Below are positions 37,284 to 48,404 of a DNA stretch of 49,920 nucleotides, piece by piece. Position numbers and translations under genes: made by a program. Each line of letters begins with the position of its first letter. Position 1 is the first letter of the stretch. Under the pieces are notes generated by a model, which was not told the origin of the DNA, did no database searches, and saw nothing but the letters and a program-made list of their open reading frames with translations. Source of the DNA: Glomus cerebriforme (Eukaryota > Glomeromycota > Glomeromycetes > Glomerales > Glomeraceae); contig QKYT01000039.1 of assembly GCA_003550305.1 (NCBI GenBank), positions 53,445 through 103,364 on the forward strand. Reading direction: 5' to 3'.

Positions 37284-37396
37284 GCCCAAACTCTACCACG
37301 TCCCAAATCAAACTTGGGAAAATATTATATCCGAAACTTGACCATGTCCCAGTCTTAGATGATAGTTTGAGACGTTAAACATTTAAACTTAAATAG
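37284..37396. mobile_element. Half copy of the 20567-20789 MITE
   Basis: Starting at TAGCCCAAACTCTACCACG, this runs parallel to the reverse complement of 20690-20785, including CCCAAATCAAACTTGGGAA and ATATCCGAAACTTGA. It then fades out after GTTAAACATTTAAA. The other inverted arm is missing, so it is truncated. Confidence 0.75.
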
Positions 37397-37551
37397 TATA
37401 AAATAATATCTTGTATAATGACAATACTTTATAATATTTTGATGATTTATTTTATAGTTAAAAAAAATGTAAGAATTCTCACATATGCGTTTTCTTTTAT
37501 TTTAATGATTTTTTATTAAATATAAAAATAAATATTTATTCGCAATTAATT

Positions 37552-39004
37552 TGTTCATTTGATTATTTTAATAAATGTCTTTAATCTATTCTATATTTCT
37601 ATCCTAATTTTACTAACTGTTATACAAATATTGTTTATTATTTTATCTGATTCTATTTTATTTATAACAAGATGTCCGCAGTACTATTTGCAGTTTCTGA
37701 CATTGTTGAAATTTTCCATATATTGTATTTTTTTTTCATTTTCCAATTTTTTTCTTTCCGTGTTCTTTCATTATCCTTTTCTATTTTATTTTATTATTAT
37801 TGTTTGATTTCTTCTTATTGTTTTACTCTAATTTACACCATTATTTCTTTCTATTTCTAACTTATTATATCTTTATTCCAAGTTAGTGTATGTTTCAATT
37901 AACATGATAACTTTTAAATTATTCTCACATTTTATTTCTTGGTTTATTCTTCTTCTTTTTTCCAGTTATCAGAATACTGTTTTGTATTCAATTATTGCAT
38001 TCATTATTTCTCAAACTTTGTAAGTGATCCCCAATATTCCTGGCACTTTTTATTCTCTATCAGTTTAGTTTTCCTCAAATTAACATTTCATTTTTTCTTA
38101 TGCTTGTTTCTTTTCATTGAAATTTTTGTTCACAATGATTTCATCAATTATTTATCCATCCATTTATTTGTTGCTTTCTTCTTGTTTCTTTTCTTTTTCG
38201 TTCATAATGATTTCTTTAGTCTTCATCAATTCTTTATTCACCAATTAATTTGTTGCTTCTTCTTGTCGTGATTGTATTTTTGTATTATCCTTAGACTCTT
38301 TTTGTCTTTGCTGTTTAAAAGTTCTATTATGATCATGCACATCCCTTTATATAGCTGTTTCCTCGTTTTCTGTTAATAAAATAATTTTTTTCTTATCAGT
38401 TAAATCCAATAATATTTTATTTATCTTCTTTTTAGGAAAAGCAGGTTTCAGGCTTCAGATTTCATTATTTTACAGCTATTCTAAACTAGCGATAGACTAT
38501 TTTCTAACAGATGGTATCTTTAGAGTTACTAGTTACTAGATTTTTTGAAATTTAAGTGAAATAAGCAAAGAGGAAAATCTAATCTAAAACCAACCAGCCA
38601 GTTAGGAGATGCTCAACTATCTGACCGGCTTTCCTTGCCTGATATGAGGAAAATATCACATACAGTATAAGGAAGTTAAGAGGGAGTTTAAAGGAGAAAA
38701 AAAAACAACCAGCCAGTTAGGAGATACTCAACTATCTGACCAGCTTTCCTTGCCTGATACGAGAAAGTTCTCATATACAGTATAAGGAAGATAAGGGGGT
38801 AGATGGTATAGTTTTTAAAAAGGATTATAGAGAGAAAATAAAATTGTGATAATAATATAATTAAAGATACCATATGAAAATTAATATGAAATATTGAAAA
38901 AAAGTTGGTATTTATATATTTAAAAATAATAAAAATATAAAAATGAATAACTATACAATAATAAATTAAACATGATGAGTCGCATCATGCAAATTTCTAT
39001 ATTT
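37552..39004 (+). repeat. Dispersed 1.4 kb repeat, copy 2
   Basis: This is the full-length partner of 179-1549 in the same orientation, with the same start and end blocks, the pyrimidine-rich left part, the conserved AGGAAAAGCAGGTTTCAG block (near 38435) and the ~110-bp doublet at 38585-38800. The open frames inside are T-rich translations without a recognisable domain. It lies just beyond two MITEs. Confidence 0.8.
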
Positions 39005-40995
39005 GGGAAATTATTACGTGATTTTTTATTTGTTCACATGCAAAACTTCTATAATTAATTACATATAATAATGTTATAACTTTCAATTGAAGACGCAGCA
39101 TAATTTATTGGGTTTCGATGGTTAATAGATATAGATATAGTATCACTTAATCAATTAGATTCATTGATTATGATGTCACTTTAAAAAGAAAAAAAAATTA
39201 ATACTACTAATTATTATATTAGCTCGTGCGTGTGGTTTAATCAAATAATAAAAATAGCATTCGGAAGAAAACTTCCTACATATTACCACACAAATCATTT
39301 GATTTGGACAATTTGAATAACTAAAGAAGGATATGAAGTAATAATTTATGCTGGTGAAGATAATATTAAAAACACAATCTAATTTTTTAAAGGGCTTTTA
39401 TGGAAGATATTGAAAAAAAAGAATGGTTGTTTTTCTCTTCTTTTATAAAAATAAAGTTATGTGTGCTCCAGAAATGTTTATTTAATGGAATTACAATCTC
39501 ATGAGATATTAAATCTCTTGTTTTAGGATAAAATTAAATAATATTCTTATCATAGATTTATAAACTTGTATTAAGTGGAATAAAGTATGGATGGTGGAAA
39601 TGGAGAGTGAACATAAATTATCAATATAACTATTGTTATCGATTTTATCGATTTGATTTGTTAGATCGACCGTACATTCTGAACCAATAGTAGAAAACAA
39701 TCAAATAAAAAGAAGAAAAGATCATATAATACCCGATTAATAATCAAATAAAAGAATAAAACAACTAACAATAAATTAATAATTCTTAATTTACCATATT
39801 AACCATCCGTAGAAAAAAATCAGATTAATCACACGAATCTCTGTGATTTCCGAACTGCATTAATAATCAAATCGATTAGAAATAAAAAAAAATTGAATGA
39901 ATGAACGAACAAACAAATACTTATCAAATCACGACCCAATCTAATCCAATTTTCCAAAAAAAAAAATATGTCGTCAAATTTCTGAAGCTAAAAATCATTA
40001 ATTCTTCAGTATAAATGAAAAATTTTTTTCGTCTAAACTTTCAGTTCACATTTTTAATTTGAAACAATAATTTTCTATTTTATAACATAATAATCATTAT
40101 ATTAATCCTATCAAGTACTTTAATTTATAAAAATATCTAGTGATGATGCAAAATGAACTAATAAAAGATTTTGACCGTTATCATTTAACTGAAGAACATG
40201 AAGAACTAAAGATATTAATTAATAAACTATTACTAGATGAAGAATTAAAGTGACATTTCAAATATTATGGCTTAATACAAACAACCTAAAACTAACAATT
40301 GGTTGTGTCAGTCTTGGATACTAATTATTTTCAACAAAATTTCGATAATTGGACGATAATAAAATGATTCAAGAATCTCAACTTGAAGCAAAAAAACTAA
40401 ATACAATATAACAACAATAAAGTGAATTTAACAAATAAAAAAAAATTTAACTAATAAATAATTAAAGACCTTTTATACGGACATATTTTTAAGTTTATAG
40501 TATTATTTTCTCGCTTTGATTTATTTTTAAGATACAATTATTACAATTCATATTTATTAATATCATTACAGTTTATTTAACAAAGATTTCATAATCGTAA
40601 ATGATAATAAAAAGATAAGATTATAGATAGTTAAAAATAGACATATTGATGATATATTTTAATTCTAATAATAAAATGGAACATACAAATCAGTTAAGTT
40701 TTAATGCCATTTGTCAGTTGTGTGAAATCAACTTATTCTTTTAATGAGGTAACAACTTTGAAATAACAGTTTTAAAGTAGATTTGTTCGATTTTGTCATA
40801 TTAGTAGCAAAAGTAAATAAAGTACGTTGATAAATTAATAAATTAAAGGATTATTAATATCAATATTAATTTCCTTTGTGAAATATTTTATGTAAATTAA
40901 AACTAACTAAATATCGAAATCGATATCGTAATCTAAAAAATAGATTGGAAAATTTTTATGAGAATGATTAGCAAGATTATTAAGTAGAAAAAAAA
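39005..40995. other. Intergenic region
   Basis: No supported gene. A 37-codon ATG ORF at 40143-40253 (MMQNELIKDFDRYHLTEEHE) is hydrophilic and helical-looking but isolated. Confidence 0.45.
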
Positions 40996-42335
40996 TTATT
41001 TACCATTATTTTCATTTTCAAATAATTTTTTTGTAATATTTTGGTCTAAATAAACATTTTTAAATTAATATATATTAGATTTATAAAAAAAATTATATAA
41101 TATTTTTTTTTTATTATATAATGATAAGTTACCTGTTGCATTATTTTCAATTGAATCTGCCAATTCAAATTGTTCTGTGATATTATATGGAGGATTTTGT
41201 CTCCAATTTGTAAATATGAATTTTAATTTAAAGATATCTGGTCTTTTTGATGGATCTGGATCCCAACATGCTTTCATAATTTTACTGTATGCTTTAGGCG
41301 TTGAATCTTTTATTTTCGGACGCAATCCATTGCATATAGATATTGCAAACAAATGACTATTTTGGCTTTCGATTCTTTCAATTATGTGACTATAAGGCAT
41401 ATCCCCAGATGCTATTTCAGACATTACAATACCAAGACTATAAATATCGGCAGGCTGTATACGTGAATTATTTCTTAAAACCTCTGGAGATGCAAAAGGA
41501 AATACTCCAAATATCTTTTGATCTTTAATTATTTCCGTATTAATTTTTTTAGAAAAATCTAATCCAGTTAAATAAGCCCATTTACCATTCATTAATATAT
41601 CATAAGTAGTCACAAAACCATGATATAAACCAGCTTTATGAACAGTTGCTAAATCATGAGTGATATAATATAATATATCTACTTTTTCTTGCCATTTAAG
41701 TTGATTATTTTTTAAATATTCACGAAGAGTTCCACTTGAATTGTATTGAAATACTGTACCATATTGATTTATCATAGGATTTAGTGTTAATCCATAGAAA
41801 CGATAAAATCTATTTACATTTTTTAAACATTCATAATGGTTTCTACACTGAAAATTTTAAATATTTAAAATTAATAAAAACATAAAATTGAATAAAATAA
41901 ATAAAATATCAATGAAATATATTTTATAATATTTACCCAATCAAGTAAATTAATCACTTTCTCTTTGAGAAATTTTATAATAACTGGAACTGTACCGCTT
42001 CGTTTATGGCTCATAGCCATATTATCATTCATCCAAAAGTCAGTATTTCTTTCACCATTAATCCATTTCGCAATATATTTTTTGTCAAATTCATCTTGAA
42101 ATAATTCTAAGTTTTCAAATTGTTCCCATGGAATCCATTCTAAATATGAAGAGTATGATTTAGCATTCTTTTGAGTATCTTGAATAAATTCATCAATTTC
42201 TTTATCTCCGCTTGTCCAGTTTGAAAAATTTTCAACAAGTTTTTTATTATCACAAATATGACACCAATCATAATAACTCTTAGGTTGTTTACAACGAGAA
42301 CATAAACCATATAATTCTTCCCAATTTTGTTCCAT
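40996..42335 (-). CDS. Protein kinase-fold protein lacking catalytic residues (pseudokinase)
   Basis: Three exons splice in frame to 387 aa: 41937-42335, 41133-41847, 40996-41045. The N-terminal head has CSRC and CHIC pairs (C12, C15, C25, C28) and FSNWTSGDKEIDEFIQ, a layout shared by the large tyrosine-kinase-like family of arbuscular mycorrhizal fungi (family knowledge). The C-lobe is recognisable: FASPEVL (APE motif), ADIYSLGIVMSEI and CWDPDPSKRPDI. The catalytic loop reads HGF in place of HRD (F211) with D216 where Asn is expected, and the DFG segment reads TGLDFS (Gly for Asp). No glycine-rich loop is evident. A Lys in VPVIIKFLKEK may be the VAIK lysine. Kinase activity is unlikely; a scaffold role is possible. 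An upstream in-frame ATG at 42464 would add 43 residues. It is divergent from the F-box gene. Confidence 0.85.
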
Positions 42336-42597
42336 TTTAAAAACTTTCTTTTTTTTTTGACGAATGTTTGGGTGACTTAACTTTACATAAGATTGGTTAA
42401 TGAGATCTGCAGGTACGACAACAAGCCACAGGTTATATAATAAAATTATGTAATTTCCCATCATTTAATTCGTCGCACATGAAAATTTACGTAATTAGTT
42501 ACAGTCATATGACATTTATGTTTGTAACACAATATTAAATAAATTTGTAATTTAAAAGGGGGTAATTTCGTATCTTTAATTAAAAAGAAAAAAAAAA
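42336..42597. promoter_or_regulatory. Short divergent promoter, pseudokinase / F-box
   Basis: Only 262 bp separate the two start codons, so the genes probably share control elements. An A-run precedes the F-box ATG. No specific site can be named. Confidence 0.5.
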
Positions 42598-44049
42598 ATG
42601 GCACAACTTTCCGCTGATTGCTTAAATGATATTTTAGAATATTTAGAAGATGATATGATTAATTTACATTCATGTTTATTAGTTAACCGTCTTTGGTGTA
42701 ATGTTTCAGTGAGAATATTTTGGAAAAATGTATGGAATTATAAAACTTCAAATTTCCGTACCTTAATTTCTTGTCTTCCAAAAGAGTCAAAAGAAAATTT
42801 ATGTAAAAATAGAATTACTGTTTTAAACCCAAACTCAAAATCTCCGATGTTTAATTATGCATCTTTTTGTAAATTTCTATCAATTCGCCAAGTTAGAAAC
42901 AAGCTTGAAAGTCTTCTTAGGAAATATATTAAACCATTTTATACATTTCGTATTCCCAACGATGTTACAAAATTAACACAAGAAATAATTAAACTCTTTT
43001 TTGTTCAAATTAGTTCTTTAAAAAAATTAGAATTATGTGAATCTCCGGATAAAATTAATTTTTATCCTGGAACAAAAGTTGGTTTAAAAAATATCTCAAA
43101 ATTATATTGTATCTCAAATATTTCATCAGAAATTTTTTATCTATTATCTCAAACATGTCACAATATATCATCATTAGAAATAAAATTTGGTCAATTTATT
43201 TCAGAGGGATTAATAGATTTAATTTCTGTTCAAAAAAATTTACAATCCTTTGGTATGATGCAACTTAGTGAATTAGCAGTCTTAACTCCTTTGATAGAAA
43301 AAATTCCTAATACTTTAATCAAATTAAATATTCATAAATATAATTTTATCTCATTATTATTTATCGCTAGATTCACTAATTTACAAGAAATTAATTTACA
43401 CTTTTATTGTAAAGAAGATTTTATAGATTTTGAAAAATTACAATATGCTATTTTTCCAAATTTACAAATTTTAAAAATTCAAGCTGCATGTCCAAAATTT
43501 GATTTATTGATAAGATTTTTAGAAAATAATGGAAATAATTTAAAAGAATGTTATATAGGTGATGAAATGGGTCATAGTGATAATTCATTAAATTTGGCTA
43601 TCGCTAAATTTTGTCCAAATCTTAAAAAATTATCCACCGGATTTAAAAATAATGAATTGGAAACGATGAAAATAGTTTTTAATAGTTGTCAATATTTAGA
43701 AAGTATTAATATTTGGTGTGGTGGTAAATTTTTGAGCGAAAAAGAAGCATTGGAGTCAATTGTAAAATATTCACATGAAAATTTTTATGAAATAATCTGG
43801 TCTTATCAATATTATCATGTACAATTAAAATTACTTCCAGAAGAATTAGAATCTTTTTTTATAAGTTGGATGGATCGTGTACCGCAAAAATCTCTTTATT
43901 TGGTAACTATTAAAAATAATGCATATAGTTTAGATGCAAGTGATGAAAACATGGAAATAATTAACAAATATATTAAATTAAATGTTATTAAGAAATTTAA
44001 AGTTATAGATTTTAATGATAATGAATTTAATTGGTGTAAGAGAATGTAA
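42598..44049 (+). CDS. F-box / leucine-rich repeat-like protein
   Basis: This is a single-exon ORF of 483 aa with its ATG directly after an A-run. Residues ~4-43 are an F-box (LSADCLNDILEYLEDD, HSCLLVNRLWCNVSVRIFW) for Skp1 binding. The rest is an irregular leucine-rich region (LKKLELCES, LQSFGMMQLSELAVL, LQEINLHFYC, FPNLQILKIQ, CPNLKKLSTGF). The FNYASFCKF block after the F-box, and the PGTK...GLKNISKLY part, match the gene at 26420, so the two are diverged paralogues. Substrate and partner are unknown. Its head-to-head arrangement with the pseudokinase suggests co-expression only. Confidence 0.88.
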   Translation: MAQLSADCLNDILEYLEDDMINLHSCLLVNRLWCNVSVRIFWKNVWNYKTSNFRTLISCLPKESKENLCKNRITVLNPNSKSPMFNYASFCKFLSIRQVRNKLESLLRKYIKPFYTFRIPNDVTKLTQEIIKLFFVQISSLKKLELCESPDKINFYPGTKVGLKNISKLYCISNISSEIFYLLSQTCHNISSLEIKFGQFISEGLIDLISVQKNLQSFGMMQLSELAVLTPLIEKIPNTLIKLNIHKYNFISLLFIARFTNLQEINLHFYCKEDFIDFEKLQYAIFPNLQILKIQAACPKFDLLIRFLENNGNNLKECYIGDEMGHSDNSLNLAIAKFCPNLKKLSTGFKNNELETMKIVFNSCQYLESINIWCGGKFLSEKEALESIVKYSHENFYEIIWSYQYYHVQLKLLPEELESFFISWMDRVPQKSLYLVTIKNNAYSLDASDENMEIINKYIKLNVIKKFKVIDFNDNEFNWCKRM

Positions 44050-44754
44050 TTAGTTTTAGCGATTTAATTAATTAATAAATATTTTTATTCATTAAATTCA
44101 TTTTATTGTTGTTAAATTGTGTTTTAGTTTTTTAAAGAAAATTATAATCAGAAAAGGAAAAGTTTAATATTTTTTTAATATGAAATAATTTGAGAAAAAT
44201 ATCCTAATTTATAATCTTTTACACGATCAAATTTTTAAAAAATTACTTTACTTGCATGAATTATCTTAAACAATAATAATCTTATTTATAAAATGACTAA
44301 CTTTCCAGATAGATATTTAAAGTAGCCGTCAAATTAATATAAATACAATGTCTATTAAAAACATATATATATATATATTGATAACATGTTGTTTTAAATA
44401 ATTTTTAAAGACTTAAATAAAGAAAATCTTTAACATCAGTATTCAAACACAAATATTTGTTTCGTCAATGATTTGACACATTTTATTGATCAAATAGGAT
44501 AATGAAATCAATTAAATTACATTATATATCTAAAATTTTCCAAAGAACTACAACGAAATAACAAATCTTCACTGCGCAACATCCAAACGATTATGTCACA
44601 TCATTTCTATCAATACTGACACTTCATTGTTATAAAAATGAAGTTCCAAATTCAAGATTATTGCTGACATTAAAGTTAACCCTATTAAAAGGTTATCTTA
44701 AAATTAGTATTTGACCACCAATTTCTTCCTCCACTTAATATTTTAATAATTTAC
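44050..44754. other. 3' flank of the F-box gene and spacer
   Basis: No gene visible. A TA tract lies near 44365-44379. Confidence 0.5.
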
Positions 44755-44792
44755 CAGATCTAATGGAAATTCTGCATCACCATCATAACCAC
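44755..44792 (-). pseudogene. Single orphan Kelch exon 2
   Basis: On the minus strand, 38 nt between TTATTCAG and GTAAATT read GGYDGDAEFPLDL when the split Gly codon is included. This matches exon 2 of the gene at 30007-31713 (GGADNLSESLPLDM) in phase, both splice sites and near length (38 against 41 nt). No other Kelch exon is recognisable within 500 bp on either side. Confidence 0.6.
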
Positions 44793-45224
44793 CTGAATAA
44801 GGAATATTTGAATAAAAAAAATAGATAAATATTTAATAATGCTAGATTTAAAAGAATTATCTTTTTTAATTTCAGCTAAATTTAAAATATGCAAAATAAA
44901 AATTTTGAGTCCCCTTCCTTTTTTTTCATATGAAGCTTTTCGATTTTTTCGCTTTTTACAATATTAAACATTATCTATACTGTATGGGTCACTAAATCTA
45001 AATACTGTATAACTTACAATTATGAACTAAGGTACTTTTTAATAAGGATTATAAATGCAGAAGATATTATGTAATATGTGTATATTTTGTCATATAAGCT
45101 ACAATATGTTGACGAATTTGATTTTCGCAATAGGCTTCTCGATCACGCGATCATGCATAATTTATCAACTAGTTAACTAGTTACGGATTTTGACTTGTTT
45201 AGAAAGGAAATAAAAATTTGTGTG
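44793..45224. other. Spacer
   Basis: AT-rich; nothing recognised. Confidence 0.5.
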
Positions 45225-45685
45225 ACATGACTCAATTGACTAATTTATTATTGCATTATTGATAATTTTGACTCATTCTTAATATTTCTAATATTCCTAA
45301 TTATATAAATACTTCCATTTTTTTTCAATATTCCATATTATTTTTCCCATTTTCTAACATGTAGCTCTAATTTATTATTGTCCTAATTTTATTTTTTTTT
45401 CCTTATAATTTCACTTTTTCTTTTTAAAAACTACTCCCTTTAAAACTCTTTCTTATCATCCTTATACTGTATATAGAGTTTTCCTCGTATCAGACCAGTC
45501 AGATAGTCGAATATTTCCTATCTGGCTGGTTTGATTTCTTTTTAAAACTCCTTTAAAACTCCCTCTTATCTTCCTTATACTGTATATAGAGTTTTCCTCG
45601 TATCAGGCAAGGAAAGACCAGTCAGATAGTCGAGTATCTCCTAACTGGCGGTTTGGTTTAGATTAGAATTCTCCCTTCATTTCCT
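45225..45685 (-). repeat. Dispersed 1.4 kb repeat, copy 3, truncated and inverted
   Basis: The reverse complement aligns with the last ~430 bp of copy 1 (from about 1118), including GAATTCTAATCTAAACCAA, both doublet units (about 45440-45540 and 45545-45660) and the GAGTCAAAATTA block. The T/C-rich left 900 bp are absent, so the copy is truncated at the end opposite the conserved terminus. Confidence 0.75.
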
Positions 45686-47446
45686 TATTATAATACTAAA
45701 TTATGAGCTCATGTAGTACCGACACCCATACAGATATATACGCCAAAGTTTGGAGAAATTGAAGACTCTTAAATGAAGAAAAAAAGATGTTAAGAAGAAT
45801 AAAATTACCAGAAAAGATAATAGGACTGATAATGGACATTTAAATAACAGAACAAATAAACAATGAAAATTGAAGAATTCACAGTAGTAGAAAGTTGGTG
45901 GACAAAGAAAAGTTTACCAACTATTTCTTCACAATCAACAATTTCTATTGGAAATCAAATCAGGAAAACATTATCAATCTTACATTCAGTGCATTAAACA
46001 CAACTTGCAACAAGAAAAAGAAGCAATAGCTTGCATACCTTTCAAGTCTAAGTGTAGATAAAAATACTACCGAAATTATCCTTCAACATAGTTTCTTGGA
46101 ATTTATGATGAACATTTAGGAAAAGATGATTCTGAATATTTGATGCAAACTTAGATCTTAATATTTTTAAAAAATTCATAAATTTGGTGAAGTAACTGTA
46201 GCTGAACAATATTATTTATATTGGAATGCTGGAAACCTATGATGAGTTAGCAATACCCTTATCTGAAGATCATAAACCGAATTTTGAAAAAGAAGATAAG
46301 CAGGAGGTGATGTGAGTTTCTTAAATTTGACTCGTACACTTGAAAAATGTAAGAATAATTCTGATAAAGGGCCAGAGGAATGAATTTAATTACTCTTCAC
46401 AATGTAAATTCTCATAAAATTGATATAGAAACTGATTTATCACTGCGGAAATCAATAAATAAAAGTCGTAATTCTTAATTAATAAAGCCTACCCTTGATT
46501 AAATATATACTATCTAGATCAGCTAAATAATAAAAATATAATAATTTGTGATAGAAGCTGGGATTTGTATGTCATCACTACAGGTTTATCTTAAAGATAT
46601 TCGATTAAACAAAGATCTAAGTAAGGCTTGTGAAAATTTAATGAATAAATGTTTATCAGGAAGTAATATGGGTGAATATGACCATAATTATTATAGAATT
46701 CTTATATGACTTAGAAAAGGAAAATAGTTGGAACAAATTAGTAATAGATATACAAATAGATCTTTTAGTAAAATTTGCCATATTTATTCTTTTAAACATA
46801 TTGATTATTAAGTAATAATAGTAATAATATTTAAACTATTTTTTTTAAAAAAAGATACAAACATGTAATAAAGACTTAAATTTAATAAAAAATATAATTA
46901 ATAATTTTTTTTATTGGTTTTTACATATGAGAAAAGATTTTAAACCATCATAAGTATAGTAATGTCGTAACATATTTTTTTTTTCAAGATCAAATATTAT
47001 TTTAAATAAATTTTGTATAATGCATAGGTGTTTTGTAAACCGGTTAGTTGCCCATATTTTACTAACTGGACTGATAGCACTAAACAGTCAGTTAATTTTA
47101 TTCACTAACATAGCTGTTAAGAGTATTCTGTAAATATTGACAACATTTATAAATTAGGTAACAATTAAGAATAGTAAATTTTTGATAAAGTATTTTTTTA
47201 ATAAATTGAAAATGGTAATTATTATTTACGTTTGGTTACTCCAGAAAGTAATTTAAACCTTGACACCACATGCAAACTTCACTCCTACGGGTTGGTCATA
47301 ACTAGCCCTTTTCTTTTATTCAGAATCCATCTTGGCATTTCTACTATTGTTCGATCAGATGTACATATTGCAGTTCCTTGTACTGTACCACTCTTAATTA
47401 ACTCAATAAAGCGATTCTTAGCAAAAAAAAAAAGTTTTCAATATGT
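45686..47446. other. Intergenic region with unassigned coding-like pieces
   Basis: Short open pieces, for example KIEEFTVVESWWTKKS near 45863 and LSKACENLMNKCLSGS near 46618, suggest a decayed gene, but no family could be named and stops are frequent. 47040-47100 holds small inverted repeats (GGTTAGT/ACTAACT). Confidence 0.35.
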
Positions 47447-47456
47447 GCACGTCTTA

Positions 47457-47855
47457 GAGGCCTGCATTTGGCCAAATTTTGAAGCCGGACCCAGTCCGGA
47501 ATTTAAATATAAATGTATATTCCAGCCTAGACCCAGTCCAGAATTTTTAAATATAATAAAAACATAATAAATAAACCTTACTTATTTGATAATTTCATTA
47601 TATTTTTTATATTTAAAGATCTTTTTGTCATTTATTTATTTATTTTTTTTTTTTTTTTGTGATCTGTGATATTCAACATTTTGTAGCGCAGTAATTTTGT
47701 GCGCAAAATTTTGAATTGCTTAAATATTTATAAAAATCCGGGTTTACACTCTGAGCCTGGACCCGGCCCGGATTAAAATCAAGAATAAATTTGCCGGCCC
47801 AGACCCGGATCCGAGCTGGATCTGGGCCGGGTTTGAAGTCTAAACACGTCATCTA
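47457..47855. mobile_element. GC-rich non-autonomous element with a 10-bp direct flank
   Basis: GCACGTCTTA occurs at 47447-47456 and again at 47856-47865, a candidate 10-bp target duplication. Both ends inside it are unusually GC-rich for the window, with GGACCCAGTCCGGA-type and GGACCCGGCCCGGATT-type strings; the arms are loosely inverted, and the middle is an AT-rich stretch with a long T-run. MULE-type elements make 8-11-bp duplications, but the ends are too diverged to assign a class. Confidence 0.45.
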
Positions 47856-47865
47856 GCACGTCTTA

Positions 47866-48404
47866 TAAACTTTCCAAAAATTCTTTAGGAGTTAAATTAA
47901 AGAGTTTAATAAAAGGGATACATATTATGTAAAGTATTTTTTAAAGTATTAAAATCATCTTTTGAATAAAGAGTATTATTTTCTCAAAATTTGCTAGCGA
48001 ACCTAAACCTTGGAAAGAAATCTTGTTCTGATACACATGGATTTATGCATGTACTACATCTTTCACATCCGCTATTTAGCAACATATATTGTATACAAAT
48101 TTAGCTGGAATTTCTGTAATTTGTTACTTAAAAATTTTTTTTAGCTGGGAATGAAAAAAAACTATTTTAAACAATTTTAAGGTTTGACTATTTTGGCAGA
48201 TTTTTCTAGGAATATTAAACGTGGTAAATTTCTTTATTTTCATTTTTATTTACCTTTTTAAATATAATTTATTAGCTTTATTTTCTTTTTCTTTTAGGCT
48301 TCTTCAACAGGCTACTTATTTAAGGGTGATTATCGCTTAAAAAAAATAGGCCTAATGATGATTTTCACTTGATTAGAGTATTTGGCTTTTGCTACCTGAC
48401 AGTT
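47866..48404. other. Spacer, possible 3' part of a BTB relic
   Basis: No clear gene. The minus-strand reading next to the BTB-BACK relic fades out here. Confidence 0.4.

Noticed and set aside
37559..38271. Hydrophobic ORFs in copy 2 of the repeat
   Set aside because: Phe/Leu/Ile-rich output is what a T-rich strand gives in any frame; no frame is conserved between copies.
47232..47567. 111-aa ORF
   Set aside because: It runs into the GC-rich mobile element and its composition changes there; no family is recognised.
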